From NCBI GenBank assembly GCA_025360715.1, contig JANYBS010000046.1:1-35683 (forward strand): a stretch of DNA of 35,683 bases, read 5' to 3'. Under the pieces are notes generated by a model, which had not been told where the DNA came from, did no database searches, and worked only from the letters and a program-made list of their open reading frames with translations. The stretch is from Candidatus Eiseniibacteriota bacterium (lineage in GTDB: Bacteria; Eisenbacteria; RBG-16-71-46). Of the stretch, positions 23,039-30,246 are shown piece after piece; within the stretch, counting starts at the first letter, position 1; each line of letters begins with the position of its first letter. A program made the position numbers and the translations under genes.

Positions 23039-25363
23039 TCACTCGAAGATGCTCAGCACCGGCTGCATGACCTCGAATCGCGCCGGGAACAACTCGCCCT
23101 GTGCGGGATCGGCGAAGAGCGCTACGTGATCCTGGGGCGCGAACGCGCGCTGCAGACGCGCCGCGTAGTTGCGCACGAGCACGCGCAGGTAGTGCGCCAC
23201 GTCGTAGTCGGCCGCCTGCGTAGTGCGCTCGCGCACGAGCCCCGCGCCGCCCTCGTGCGTGCGGTAGACGCGCACGCGTTCACCGCGGCGCCAGCGCGCG
23301 CGACCGGCGGCGAGCATGGCCTCGTAGGGTAGTTCGCGCCGCGCGTGACGCGTGGCCTCGTACTGTTCGGGCGTCTTCGTGAGTCGCACGTGCGTCGCCA
23401 CATCGTTCGTCGTATAAGTGCGCGCACGCAGCGCCATCACCGTGTCCACATAGGCCGCGCGCACGCCGGCCACATCGCGCTCGAGCAGCGCGCGTACCGC
23501 GCGGCGCAGGAACGCTTCGCCGAACGGCTCAAGCCGGCTCGATCGGAACGCGACGCCTCGGAGAGTGAGCTTGCCGTCGTAGCCCAGCAGCGCGTAGTTC
23601 TTCGGCTCGTGCGACAGCATCGCCGCATAGCGCCCTTCGAACTCCAGAGTCACGAGCGCAGGCAGCAGCGCCGCGACCTCCGCGACGGCCCGGCGCTCAT
23701 CGGCCTCGCTCCAGTCGGGCGGCACCGCGAAATACACGCCATCGGTATCGGCTTCGAGACGCGTCACGCCGCGCGCTTCGAGCTCCGCGCAAATGCGCGC
23801 GAGCATCTCGCGGCCGCGGCGCGTGACCTCGTTCGCAGCATGCACGTCGGCGAAGCGCGTGAGGTCGCCACCGGCGGCCAGGTAGCCGTACGCCGTATTC
23901 ACCACGAGCTTCATCGCAGCGGACGTGGCCTCGTGTGTGAAGCGTTCTCCCGAGCCCGCGGGAGCGGCCTTGGCCGCAGCCTTCGCCGCAAGGCGGCGCT
24001 CGACAAGCGCATCGACCAGCGCGAGCATCGCTCCCAGCGTGTCACGCTTGGGGCCGATCCGGAACGCGCGCATGAGTGACGGGTACAGGCTCGCGACGTC
24101 TGCCTTGACGACGCGGTCCGCTACGCCGCACGCGAACAGGTGCAGCGCCGCCCCCGTGTGCGTGGTGCCGTCATTCGGCTCATGCGCGGGCAAGGCCTGA
24201 CCCGCGCGCAGGTACGCGCGCACGAGCAGCGGATCGATCACGCCCGTTGCCGCGCCCGCGTCGGCGAGCCGCTCGTAGCGCCGCGGCGCGATCTGCGCCA
24301 GCGCATACGCAGCGCCGCCCAGCAGGCGCGCAAGACCCGCGACCTCGACCACGTCGGCGGTCGCGTAGCGGCGCACGCGGTCGGGGTCGCTGCGGAAGGT
24401 GGTGTGGATCTGGTCGCCCGGGATGAGCACGCGATCGCTCGCGGCAAGCCCGAAGTGCCGCGCGACCGCCTTGAGTCCATGCCCGGGCAGTTCGCGGATC
24501 GCGAAATCGTAGCGCCGCACGGCATCGAGCGTATCGATGCACTCGCGCCCGGGGATCACGAGGCGCTTGACGTCGCGTGCCGCCGCGCGTTCGCGCAGGC
24601 CCAGCCCCGGAAGGCGGCCCAACGGCAATGACACGCCCAGGCGCCTCGCTCGTTCTGCAAGAAACGGCAGGTCGAAGCCGAACAGATTGTGATTCTCGAT
24701 CACGTCGGGATCCGACGCGGTGAAGCTGGCGACGAAGCGCCGGATCAGATCGGCTTCATGCGCGTCGTCGTCACGCGCGCTCTCGAGCAGCTCTTCGCGG
24801 CCGTCGGGATGGCGGATCGCGATGAGGAAGATGCGGCTCGCGCTGGCCGCCAGCCCAGTCGTCTCGAGGTCGAACTGCAGCCGGTGGAGCTGATCGAACG
24901 CGAGGTCGCGAAAGTACGTTCGACCGCTCGTGACCAGGTACTGCTCCTCGGGCGAGAGGAACAGCACATGTTCCTTGCCGAGTTCGCGCATACCGTCGGG
25001 CTCGCGCCCCAGCCGCCGCGCGGCACCGCGCAACAGTGCGCGCCGAAGCTTGCCTCCGTCGGCCGCCGTGACGAGGAACCGCAGCGCCCCCGGGCCCGTG
25101 AGTTCGCGGTAGGTAAACGTGGCGCGCGCATCGCCGTCGGGCATGAGGTCCGCGCCCAGATGCTCGAGGTCGCGCAGCGAATCGACCAGCGCCCAAGGCC
25201 GGAACGGCTCGATTTCGTGCACGAGCCGGCCGTCGGCCGGCAGGCGGCGCCACACCGAGGCGCGCCCGTCGGCATCGGCCCAGACCGAAACGATGCCCGG
25301 CGTCGCGTCCCAGCCCCAGAGTCCTTCCTGCAGCGCCGCCTCGGGCGCGTTCGGCGAGATCAT
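23039..25363 (-). CDS. Family B DNA polymerase with proofreading exonuclease
   Basis: The product has 774 residues, close to the length of E. coli Pol II. The exonuclease domain is complete: FDLETTG (Asp165, Glu167), NHNLFGFDLPFL (Asp231) and YATADV (Tyr333, Asp337). The polymerase motifs are also complete: motif A DVASLYPSLM (Asp422), motif B KLVVNTAYGYLA (Lys485, Asn489, Tyr492) and motif C EADTDGVYF (Asp539, Asp541). In motif C, Gly replaces the Ser usual after DTD. Both activities should therefore be functional, and a repair or translesion role is likely. The ATG at 25363 has no good ribosome site; upstream in-frame sequence to 26005 reads as noise. It is divergent from the DUF2087 gene. 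A 13-bp tandem duplication lies just before the start. Confidence 0.9.
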   Translation of the reverse strand: MISPNAPEAALQEGLWGWDATPGIVSVWADADGRASVWRRLPADGRLVHEIEPFRPWALVDSLRDLEHLGADLMPDGDARATFTYRELTGPGALRFLVTAADGGKLRRALLRGAARRLGREPDGMRELGKEHVLFLSPEEQYLVTSGRTYFRDLAFDQLHRLQFDLETTGLAASASRIFLIAIRHPDGREELLESARDDDAHEADLIRRFVASFTASDPDVIENHNLFGFDLPFLAERARRLGVSLPLGRLPGLGLRERAAARDVKRLVIPGRECIDTLDAVRRYDFAIRELPGHGLKAVARHFGLAASDRVLIPGDQIHTTFRSDPDRVRRYATADVVEVAGLARLLGGAAYALAQIAPRRYERLADAGAATGVIDPLLVRAYLRAGQALPAHEPNDGTTHTGAALHLFACGVADRVVKADVASLYPSLMRAFRIGPKRDTLGAMLALVDALVERRLAAKAAAKAAPAGSGERFTHEATSAAMKLVVNTAYGYLAAGGDLTRFADVHAANEVTRRGREMLARICAELEARGVTRLEADTDGVYFAVPPDWSEADERRAVAEVAALLPALVTLEFEGRYAAMLSHEPKNYALLGYDGKLTLRGVAFRSSRLEPFGEAFLRRAVRALLERDVAGVRAAYVDTVMALRARTYTTNDVATHVRLTKTPEQYEATRHARRELPYEAMLAAGRARWRRGERVRVYRTHEGGAGLVRERTTQAADYDVAHYLRVLVRNYAARLQRAFAPQDHVALFADPAQGELFPARFEVMQPVLSIFE

Positions 25364-25372
25364 GGCGGCGAG

Positions 25373-25398
25373 GATAGCCGAGATGGATAGCCGAGATG
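25373..25398. repeat. Tandem 13-bp duplication at the polymerase start
   Basis: GATAGCCGAGATG occurs at 25373-25385 and again at 25386-25398, ending 9 nt upstream of the polymerase ATG. It occupies the position of the expected ribosome site and leader of that gene. Confidence 0.6.
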
Positions 25399-25619
25399 GC
25401 GGCAGGCTGGCCCGGGCTGAGGTAGACTCTCCGCCGGGTCGGCAGACCACCCAGGCGTCGCCACGTGGTCCCGTGGGACCGCGAGCTGAACCTGCCGCGC
25501 AGCATCCCTTCTCGAGTCGCACCCGCGTATGCGGCGCGCGCCCGGCTGGCAAGATGGCGACCCCCGGCACCTGCGTCTTGCAGGCCATGAGCGCGCGTAC
25601 CGTCTTGCGAGGATGCGTC

Positions 25620-26177
25620 ATGCCCCGAGAGCCGATCCCCTTCGCCGTCGCTGACCTGAGTGTCTTCGCGCGCGCCCTGTCACGCGCACTCACCGCACGC
25701 GAGTCGGACGATCCACCAAGCCATGTCGAGATGCTGAACCTGCTCGCGCGCGCGTCCGGCCATCGCAATTTCCAGGCGCTGCGCGCGGCACACCGAGCAC
25801 CCGCGACGCCGCTCGCCGCCGAGGACCGCACGCCGCTGCCGCTGTCGCCGCATGCGCGCAAGGCGCTGCGGTTGTTCGACAGCCGCGACCGGATGACCCA
25901 GTGGCCGAGCCGCTTCGCCGTGCAACGGCTCGCGATGTGGATCCTGTGGAGCCGGTTCGAGCTACGCCGCGTGTACACCGAGAAGGAAGTCAACGCGGTG
26001 CTCAAGGCAGCGAACCTGTTCGAGGATCACGTCACGCTGAGGCGCGAACTCATCAATCACCGCCTGATGTCGCGCACGAGCGACTGCGCCGAGTATCGCA
26101 AGCTCGCCGCGCGACCTGACGAGGATGCGCGCGCGGTGCTGCACGCGTGGCGGGCACGAGCGCGAAAGGCACTTTGA
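25620..26177 (+). CDS. DUF2087 domain protein
   Basis: The product has 185 residues. ATG at 25620 has GAGG 7 nt upstream. Residues about 15-60 contain SHVEMLNLLARASGHRNFQA, a helical region often found ahead of this domain. Residues about 90-165 match DUF2087, with MTQWPSRFAVQRLAMWILWS, RFELRRVYTEKEVNAVLKAA and DHVTLRRELINHRLMSRTSD. That segment is a small winged-helix-like module whose proteins are often annotated as transcription-related. It is divergent from the polymerase gene across 256 bp, so the two may share control. A role in regulating that region is inference only. Confidence 0.82.
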   Translation: MPREPIPFAVADLSVFARALSRALTARESDDPPSHVEMLNLLARASGHRNFQALRAAHRAPATPLAAEDRTPLPLSPHARKALRLFDSRDRMTQWPSRFAVQRLAMWILWSRFELRRVYTEKEVNAVLKAANLFEDHVTLRRELINHRLMSRTSDCAEYRKLAARPDEDARAVLHAWRARARKAL

Positions 26178-26224
26178 TCGCCGGCGAGCCCAGCCCCGCA
26201 GAGCGGTGACGTGATGCAAGCGCT

Positions 26225-26266
26225 ACGAGGGGCGTGCCGCGCGAGCGCGAAGCGGCATGCCCTCGT
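26225..26266. terminator. Long bidirectional hairpin between convergent genes
   Basis: The arms at 26225-26240 and 26252-26266 pair over about 15 bp (ACGAGGG plus CGTGCCGC against GCGGCATG plus CCCTCGT), with one bulged G and one G-U pair around an 11-nt loop. It sits midway between the DUF2087 stop (26177) and the convergent SEC-C gene stop (26294). Confidence 0.6.
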
Positions 26267-26293
26267 GGGGCGCGCTCGCGACACAGGTGCTCC

Positions 26294-28351
26294 TCAGTCC
26301 GGCTCCCGCTTGTGGAGAGTTCGACGGCCGATCGGCGGAGGCTCTTCCGGAAGCACCCAGGTTCGATGGAACAGCCCGTTGATCGCCGACGCCTCGAACG
26401 CCTCGGGATCGAACGCACCCCCGACCCATCGCTGCGTGTTCTTGTGCTCAGGATCGCGTCGATCAGCGAGCACTCGCAACAAGTCCTCGTAGCCCGGAAC
26501 GCCACCGCAGTCCTCAGGCGGACAGGCGCGCGCGCCTTCGAGCACGAACGGATACTTGCCGTGTCCGGGATCCGGCGGCAACACGCGCAGGAGCTCGATG
26601 TCGTGCTCCCACGAGTCGCCGAAATCGTACTCGTACACCAGCCGATCGCCAGGTTTGAGCAACAGGGTGCCGAGCCGCACGCTCTTCTCAGAGCGAATCT
26701 GCGGCAGTTCGTCATCTCGCACGCCGTACTCGATTCCGCCGGCGCGGAACAGGTGAAGGTGGCTGTCGGTCCAGCCCATGACCCTCTGCAGTACGTCGTG
26801 AAATGCGGGGAGCGTGATGTTGGCGCGGACCCGAAGCCTTCGCCAGATGCGGGGCTCGACGTCGCGGAGCGTCACCATGAGTTCGAGCACGTCGATGGCG
26901 CCCCACGGGCGGGCGTTGGTGGCGATCGGCTTGGATGGTGCGACGCTCACTCCGCGCCGTGGCGCCGCAGCCGAGTCGCTCACAGGGTCGAGCCCGAGCG
27001 CAGCCCAAGTGCGGCCGAAGTCGTGACGCTCGTATTCAGGCTTGCGCCGATCCTCGATCTCGAACTCCTTGAGCATCGCGACGAGCTGCGGCCGCAGCGT
27101 CGCACTTGCCGCGGCCTCCCGAGGGGTGCGACCGCCGAACGCGGGCAAAGCCGTGTCGAGCCACGTCAAGTAGTGACGCTCGAGCATCTCGCGCATGACG
27201 GCGCGTATCTCGGCCGGCGGCTCGGGCCGCGCGACGCGCGGTGCAGGATCGGCCTGCGCCTCGCGCATCATGGATTCCGCACTGCGCTTTTCGCGTCGTT
27301 GGTGCTTGATACGCGTACCGGCCAAGCGCTCGACGCGCTTGCGCAGAGCATCCGCACGCTTGACGGAGTTCGTCTCGAGAAGCAGCAGGCCAGCTTGCAT
27401 CCGCGCCCGCCCCACCAGAGTGTTGTCCCAGCCGGCGTGCAACTGGTTTCCCGGCCGCGAGAAGCTCACCACGTCGCCATCTTCATGTTCGTCGAGGTGA
27501 CTGTCCTCGAGGGTGGCGAGCGATTCCAGGATCGTCGGCCGGTCGGCCTCTGCAACGTGGAAGTGATCGGTGCACAACACGAGTGGATCTCCGTCGGTGT
27601 TCTGCATGACGCGTGGCTCCATGCGCCGCCGGTCCTGTTCGCCCACCGCGAAGCGCCACTCGACGATCATCGCGAGTTGCGCTTCGGGCGTTTGCATTCT
27701 CTTTGCAGGCAGACTCTTGGTGCGCACGCGCAAGAACCGGCGGATACCCGCGATCACGTCGGTCGATTCCACAGGCATGAGCGGCCGCGGATGAAGGCCG
27801 CCGAAGGCGGTGACGTCCCCGTAGTCGACGACGATCGCCAAGAACGTCATCCAGCGCTGGGCACTGCGCGAACAACTCACGTCGTGCACGAAACGCATCT
27901 CTTGCGAGAGGCGATCGTGCAGCTCGAGCCCCACACCCGGCTCCACGCGGTGAACCTCCCAGAGCGACAGACGGCCCGCGAGATTGGCTTGAAGCGTGGT
28001 TCGTTCGAATTCCGAAAGTCGTGTGCCTCTTTGAGCGAGGAAAGCGGCGGCCGGTGGCTGGAGACCGTGCGGAAGCTGGTAGAGCAGCCATGGAACCATG
28101 AGCGCGAGTTCCTCCGGGTCCACTGGTTCCACCGCCGCTGCGCCATGTAGGCCGGCGGCCATCCAGGAGTCGCCGTAGGTGCCTTCAGCCCAAGCCATGA
28201 TGTCCTGCGCGAGCGGTCGCTCTGTGCGAAGCCGTTGCCGTGCGAGTCGGCCCAGCGGGCTCGTGGCGGGCTCTTCCTGCCCCAGACAGCATTGCTTGTA
28301 CTTCTTGCCGCTACCACACGGGCACTGGCTATTTCGACTGATCGACGACAT
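26294..28351 (-). CDS. SEC-C zinc motif protein with C-terminal pRiA4b ORF-3-like domain
   Basis: The product has 685 residues. Residues 10-22 are a SEC-C zinc motif (CPCGSGKKYKQCC), as at the C-terminus of SecA. A large helical middle of unknown family follows, rich in Arg/Glu, with LTDHFHVAEADRPTILESLA-like and KRADALRKRVERLAGTRIKH stretches. Around 420-450, TALPAFGGRTPREAAAS resembles the toxin-binding segment of MbcA/Xre-type antitoxins. From about 500 to 665 there is a pRiA4b ORF-3-like domain: LRDVEPRIWRRLRVRANITL, VMGWTDSHLHLFRAG, YEYDFGDSWEHDIELLRVLP and CPPEDCGGVPGYEDLL. The pRiA4b domain is widespread but of unclear function. No toxin gene accompanies it. The start at 28351 is required to include the zinc motif. 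Confidence 0.85.
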   Translation of the reverse strand: MSSISRNSQCPCGSGKKYKQCCLGQEEPATSPLGRLARQRLRTERPLAQDIMAWAEGTYGDSWMAAGLHGAAAVEPVDPEELALMVPWLLYQLPHGLQPPAAAFLAQRGTRLSEFERTTLQANLAGRLSLWEVHRVEPGVGLELHDRLSQEMRFVHDVSCSRSAQRWMTFLAIVVDYGDVTAFGGLHPRPLMPVESTDVIAGIRRFLRVRTKSLPAKRMQTPEAQLAMIVEWRFAVGEQDRRRMEPRVMQNTDGDPLVLCTDHFHVAEADRPTILESLATLEDSHLDEHEDGDVVSFSRPGNQLHAGWDNTLVGRARMQAGLLLLETNSVKRADALRKRVERLAGTRIKHQRREKRSAESMMREAQADPAPRVARPEPPAEIRAVMREMLERHYLTWLDTALPAFGGRTPREAAASATLRPQLVAMLKEFEIEDRRKPEYERHDFGRTWAALGLDPVSDSAAAPRRGVSVAPSKPIATNARPWGAIDVLELMVTLRDVEPRIWRRLRVRANITLPAFHDVLQRVMGWTDSHLHLFRAGGIEYGVRDDELPQIRSEKSVRLGTLLLKPGDRLVYEYDFGDSWEHDIELLRVLPPDPGHGKYPFVLEGARACPPEDCGGVPGYEDLLRVLADRRDPEHKNTQRWVGGAFDPEAFEASAINGLFHRTWVLPEEPPPIGRRTLHKREPD

Positions 28352-28481
28352 GTGTGCTCGGCCTCGGCATGGGCGGGTCGGCGCAGGATTCAGGAATCGC
28401 GAGTCTGTATCAGCCTAGCATGCGCGGCGGCAGGCGAGCGGACGCGCATGAGCGCGCCCGCCCGTCACGCAGGCTCTGCCG

Positions 28482-28913
28482 CTACTGACTGCCCAAAGCG
28501 CGGGCGGCCAGCGTCGCCGGGAAGAGGTCCATGAAATGCGTCCAGCCCTTCTCGTGCGCCCTCGCCATTTCATCCTCGGGCAGGTCGGAATGCACCAGCG
28601 TCATCTTGGTACCCTCTGCGTGCGGCTCGAAGGTCAGCGTCACCGTGGACTCTTCGCCAAGCGTGTAGGGCGACACCCAGGTGTGCTGCAGGCGAGCCGG
28701 ACGCTCGGTCTGCGTGAACCGGCCGTAGTGCGCAGTGTTGCCGACGAGCCAATAGAAGAACCCGTCGACCCTTGGGTCGAGCAGCAACTTGTCCGCCTCG
28801 GACCAGGGATTGCCCGGGATCTTGGGATCCAGCCAGGCGTCGTAGACTTCGGCCGGAGGCGCCGGGATGATGCGCTCGAACTGCAACGTCAGGGGCTTCG
28901 TCTTGTGTCTCAT
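28482..28913 (-). CDS. SRPBCC (AHSA1-like) domain protein
   Basis: The product has 143 residues forming one START/Bet v1-like domain of the AHSA1 type: LQFERIIPAPPAEVYDAWLD at the start, YGRFTQTERPARLQHTWVSP in the middle and GTKMTLVHSDLPEDEM followed by GWTHFMDLFPATL at the end. Such proteins bind hydrophobic ligands. The ATG overlaps the ArsR stop by 4 nt (ATGA), with GGAG 8 nt upstream. The ArsR-SRPBCC pairing is common; the regulator controls its own operon. The ligand is unknown. Confidence 0.88.
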   Translation of the reverse strand: MRHKTKPLTLQFERIIPAPPAEVYDAWLDPKIPGNPWSEADKLLLDPRVDGFFYWLVGNTAHYGRFTQTERPARLQHTWVSPYTLGEESTVTLTFEPHAEGTKMTLVHSDLPEDEMARAHEKGWTHFMDLFPATLAARALGSQ

Positions 28914-29239
28914 CGCTTCTTCTCCTTCTGCTTGTTCGTGAAGTGCTGTTCGAACCGATCCAAGCGGTTGTTCCAGAACCGTTCATACTCATGCACCCAA
29001 CTCGAGACGAGCTTCAGCGGCTCGGGACGCAGCGAGACGAAGACCTCGCGGCCCCTCTTCTCGCGCTCGATGAGGCCTGCCCGCTCGAGCAGTTTGAGAT
29101 GCTTCGTGACGGCGTTCAGCGAGACATCGAGCGGCCGCGCGATGTCGGTGAAGCGCGCCGGCGCCACCGCCAACCGCCGGAGGATGTCGCGGCGAGACGG
29201 GTGCGAGAGCGCAGTCATGACATCGGTCAACGGATCCAT
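28910..29239 (-). CDS. ArsR-family transcriptional repressor
   Basis: The product has 109 residues. The winged helix-turn-helix is clear: MTALSHPSRRDILRRLAVAP, ARFTDIARPLDVSLNAVTKH, LKLLERAGLIEREKRGREVF. There is no metal-binding ELCVCDL cysteine motif, so it belongs to the non-metal branch that accompanies SRPBCC genes. ATG at 29239 has no Shine-Dalgarno sequence. A TAATAT -10 element ends 4 nt before the ATG, so the mRNA is probably leaderless. A perfect palindrome overlapping that element is the likely operator. A longer frame to 29683 would cross the operator and is rejected. Confidence 0.9.
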   Translation of the reverse strand: MDPLTDVMTALSHPSRRDILRRLAVAPARFTDIARPLDVSLNAVTKHLKLLERAGLIEREKRGREVFVSLRPEPLKLVSSWVHEYERFWNNRLDRFEQHFTNKQKEKKR

Positions 29240-29243
29240 GAGA

Positions 29244-29249
29244 ATATTA
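29244..29249 (-). promoter_or_regulatory. -10 element of the arsR-SRPBCC operon
   Basis: TAATAT on the minus strand, 4 nt before the start codon, is one base from the TATAAT consensus and stands out in a GC-rich region. Transcription would begin at or within the ATG. No good -35 hexamer was found at 16-18 bp. Confidence 0.5.
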
Positions 29250-29265
29250 CACCATAAGGTGTAAT
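29246..29265. promoter_or_regulatory. Palindromic ArsR operator
   Basis: ATTACACC (29246-29253) and GGTGTAAT (29258-29265) are perfect 8-bp arms with a 4-nt ATAA centre. The site overlaps the -10 element and lies 6 nt from the arsR start codon, as expected for autorepression. Confidence 0.75.
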
Positions 29266-29399
29266 GACACGCGAGGGGTTTCTTCCGGTGCTCGTGCGGC
29301 AGGCGAATCCGTGCACAAAGTCTGGATGGGCATGGGTGAGCGTGCCATCCTCGCTCGGGGATCCGCAGTCCACCTTCACCCTTCGAGGCACGGTCCACC

Positions 29400-30191
29400 A
29401 TGCGCATCGCAGGCTGGGGCCATGCGGTCTTTGCGGCGACCATAATCGCCATCGGGATCCTGGGTCTGGTCAAAGGCGAGTTCGCGCCGATCTGGCTGCC
29501 TGTGCCTAACCACCTGCCCGCGCACCAGGCACTGGCGTACCTCTGTGCGGTGAACTCGCTCGCATCGGGATTCGGGTTGTTCTGGCGGCGCTCGGCTGCG
29601 AAGGCCGCTGGCCTGCTGTTCTTGCTGCTACTGGCCTGGCTGGTGTTGATCGACGGGTACCTCTTCTTGCGCGAACCCGGCATCCCCGTCGCGTACGCAG
29701 CAAGCCAGACAGGCGTTCTGGTGGCGACCGCCTGGCTTTTGTCCGAGGCCTTCGCTGGCGATGGGAATCGTCCGCGGCGCGCATTCGCCGCCGGTGAACT
29801 GTGGCTGCGCCTTGCGCGCGCGCTCTATGGGCTGCCGTTGATCCTGTTCGGCGTCGCGCACTTCACGTACCTCGCCCGGACCACTTCGATGGTGCCGGCG
29901 TGGCTGCCGTGGCATCAGGCCTGGGCGTGCTTTTTCGGCGTGACGTTCATCGCCGCGGGCTTGGCGGTACTCACCGGCGTTCTTGCACGGCTGGCGGCCA
30001 TGCTGTCGGTATTCCAGATCGGCCTGTTCACGCTTCTGGTGTGGGCGCCCGTCCTGGCGGCGACGCCCAGCGCTGGGGATTGGAGCGAGGCGGTGGTGTC
30101 ATGGGCCTTGATGGCCGCCGGCTGGGTCGTGGCGGATTCTTACAGGGATCTGCCGTGGCTCTCGGCGCGTTCGCGCGAGAGCAATGCCTGA
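29400..30191 (+). CDS. DoxX-like duplicated membrane protein
   Basis: The product has 263 residues with about eight hydrophobic helices. The two halves look like repeats of one another. In the first half WGHAVFAATIIAIGILGLVK leads to FAPIWLPVPNHLPAHQALAY and LASGFGLFWR. In the second half LYGLPLILFGVAHFTYLAR leads to MVPAWLPWHQAWACFFGVTF and IAAGLAVLTGV. Each half has the layout of a DoxX-type four-helix unit. No catalytic residues are apparent and function is unknown. GAGG lies 11 nt before the ATG at 29400. It is divergent from the ArsR operon, but 135 bp separate the operator from its start, so control by ArsR is uncertain. Confidence 0.75.
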   Translation: MRIAGWGHAVFAATIIAIGILGLVKGEFAPIWLPVPNHLPAHQALAYLCAVNSLASGFGLFWRRSAAKAAGLLFLLLLAWLVLIDGYLFLREPGIPVAYAASQTGVLVATAWLLSEAFAGDGNRPRRAFAAGELWLRLARALYGLPLILFGVAHFTYLARTTSMVPAWLPWHQAWACFFGVTFIAAGLAVLTGVLARLAAMLSVFQIGLFTLLVWAPVLAATPSAGDWSEAVVSWALMAAGWVVADSYRDLPWLSARSRESNA

Positions 30192-30204
30192 TTCGAGCTG
30201 GGAA

Positions 30205-30239
30205 CAGGTGGCCGGCGCTCGTGCGAGCGCCGGCACCTG
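30205..30239. terminator. Long bidirectional hairpin between convergent genes
   Basis: CAGGTG and CCGGCGCTC on the left pair with GAGCGCCGG and CACCTG on the right, about 15 bp with a single bulged G, around a GTGC tetraloop. It fills the 55-bp gap between the plus-strand DoxX-like gene and the minus-strand dehydrogenase gene, so it can terminate both. Confidence 0.7.
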
Positions 30240-30246
30240 ATCCGGC

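Noticed and set aside
26234-28150. Plus-strand open frame of 638 codons
   Set aside because: It is antisense to the SEC-C/pRiA4b gene, whose domains are unmistakable.
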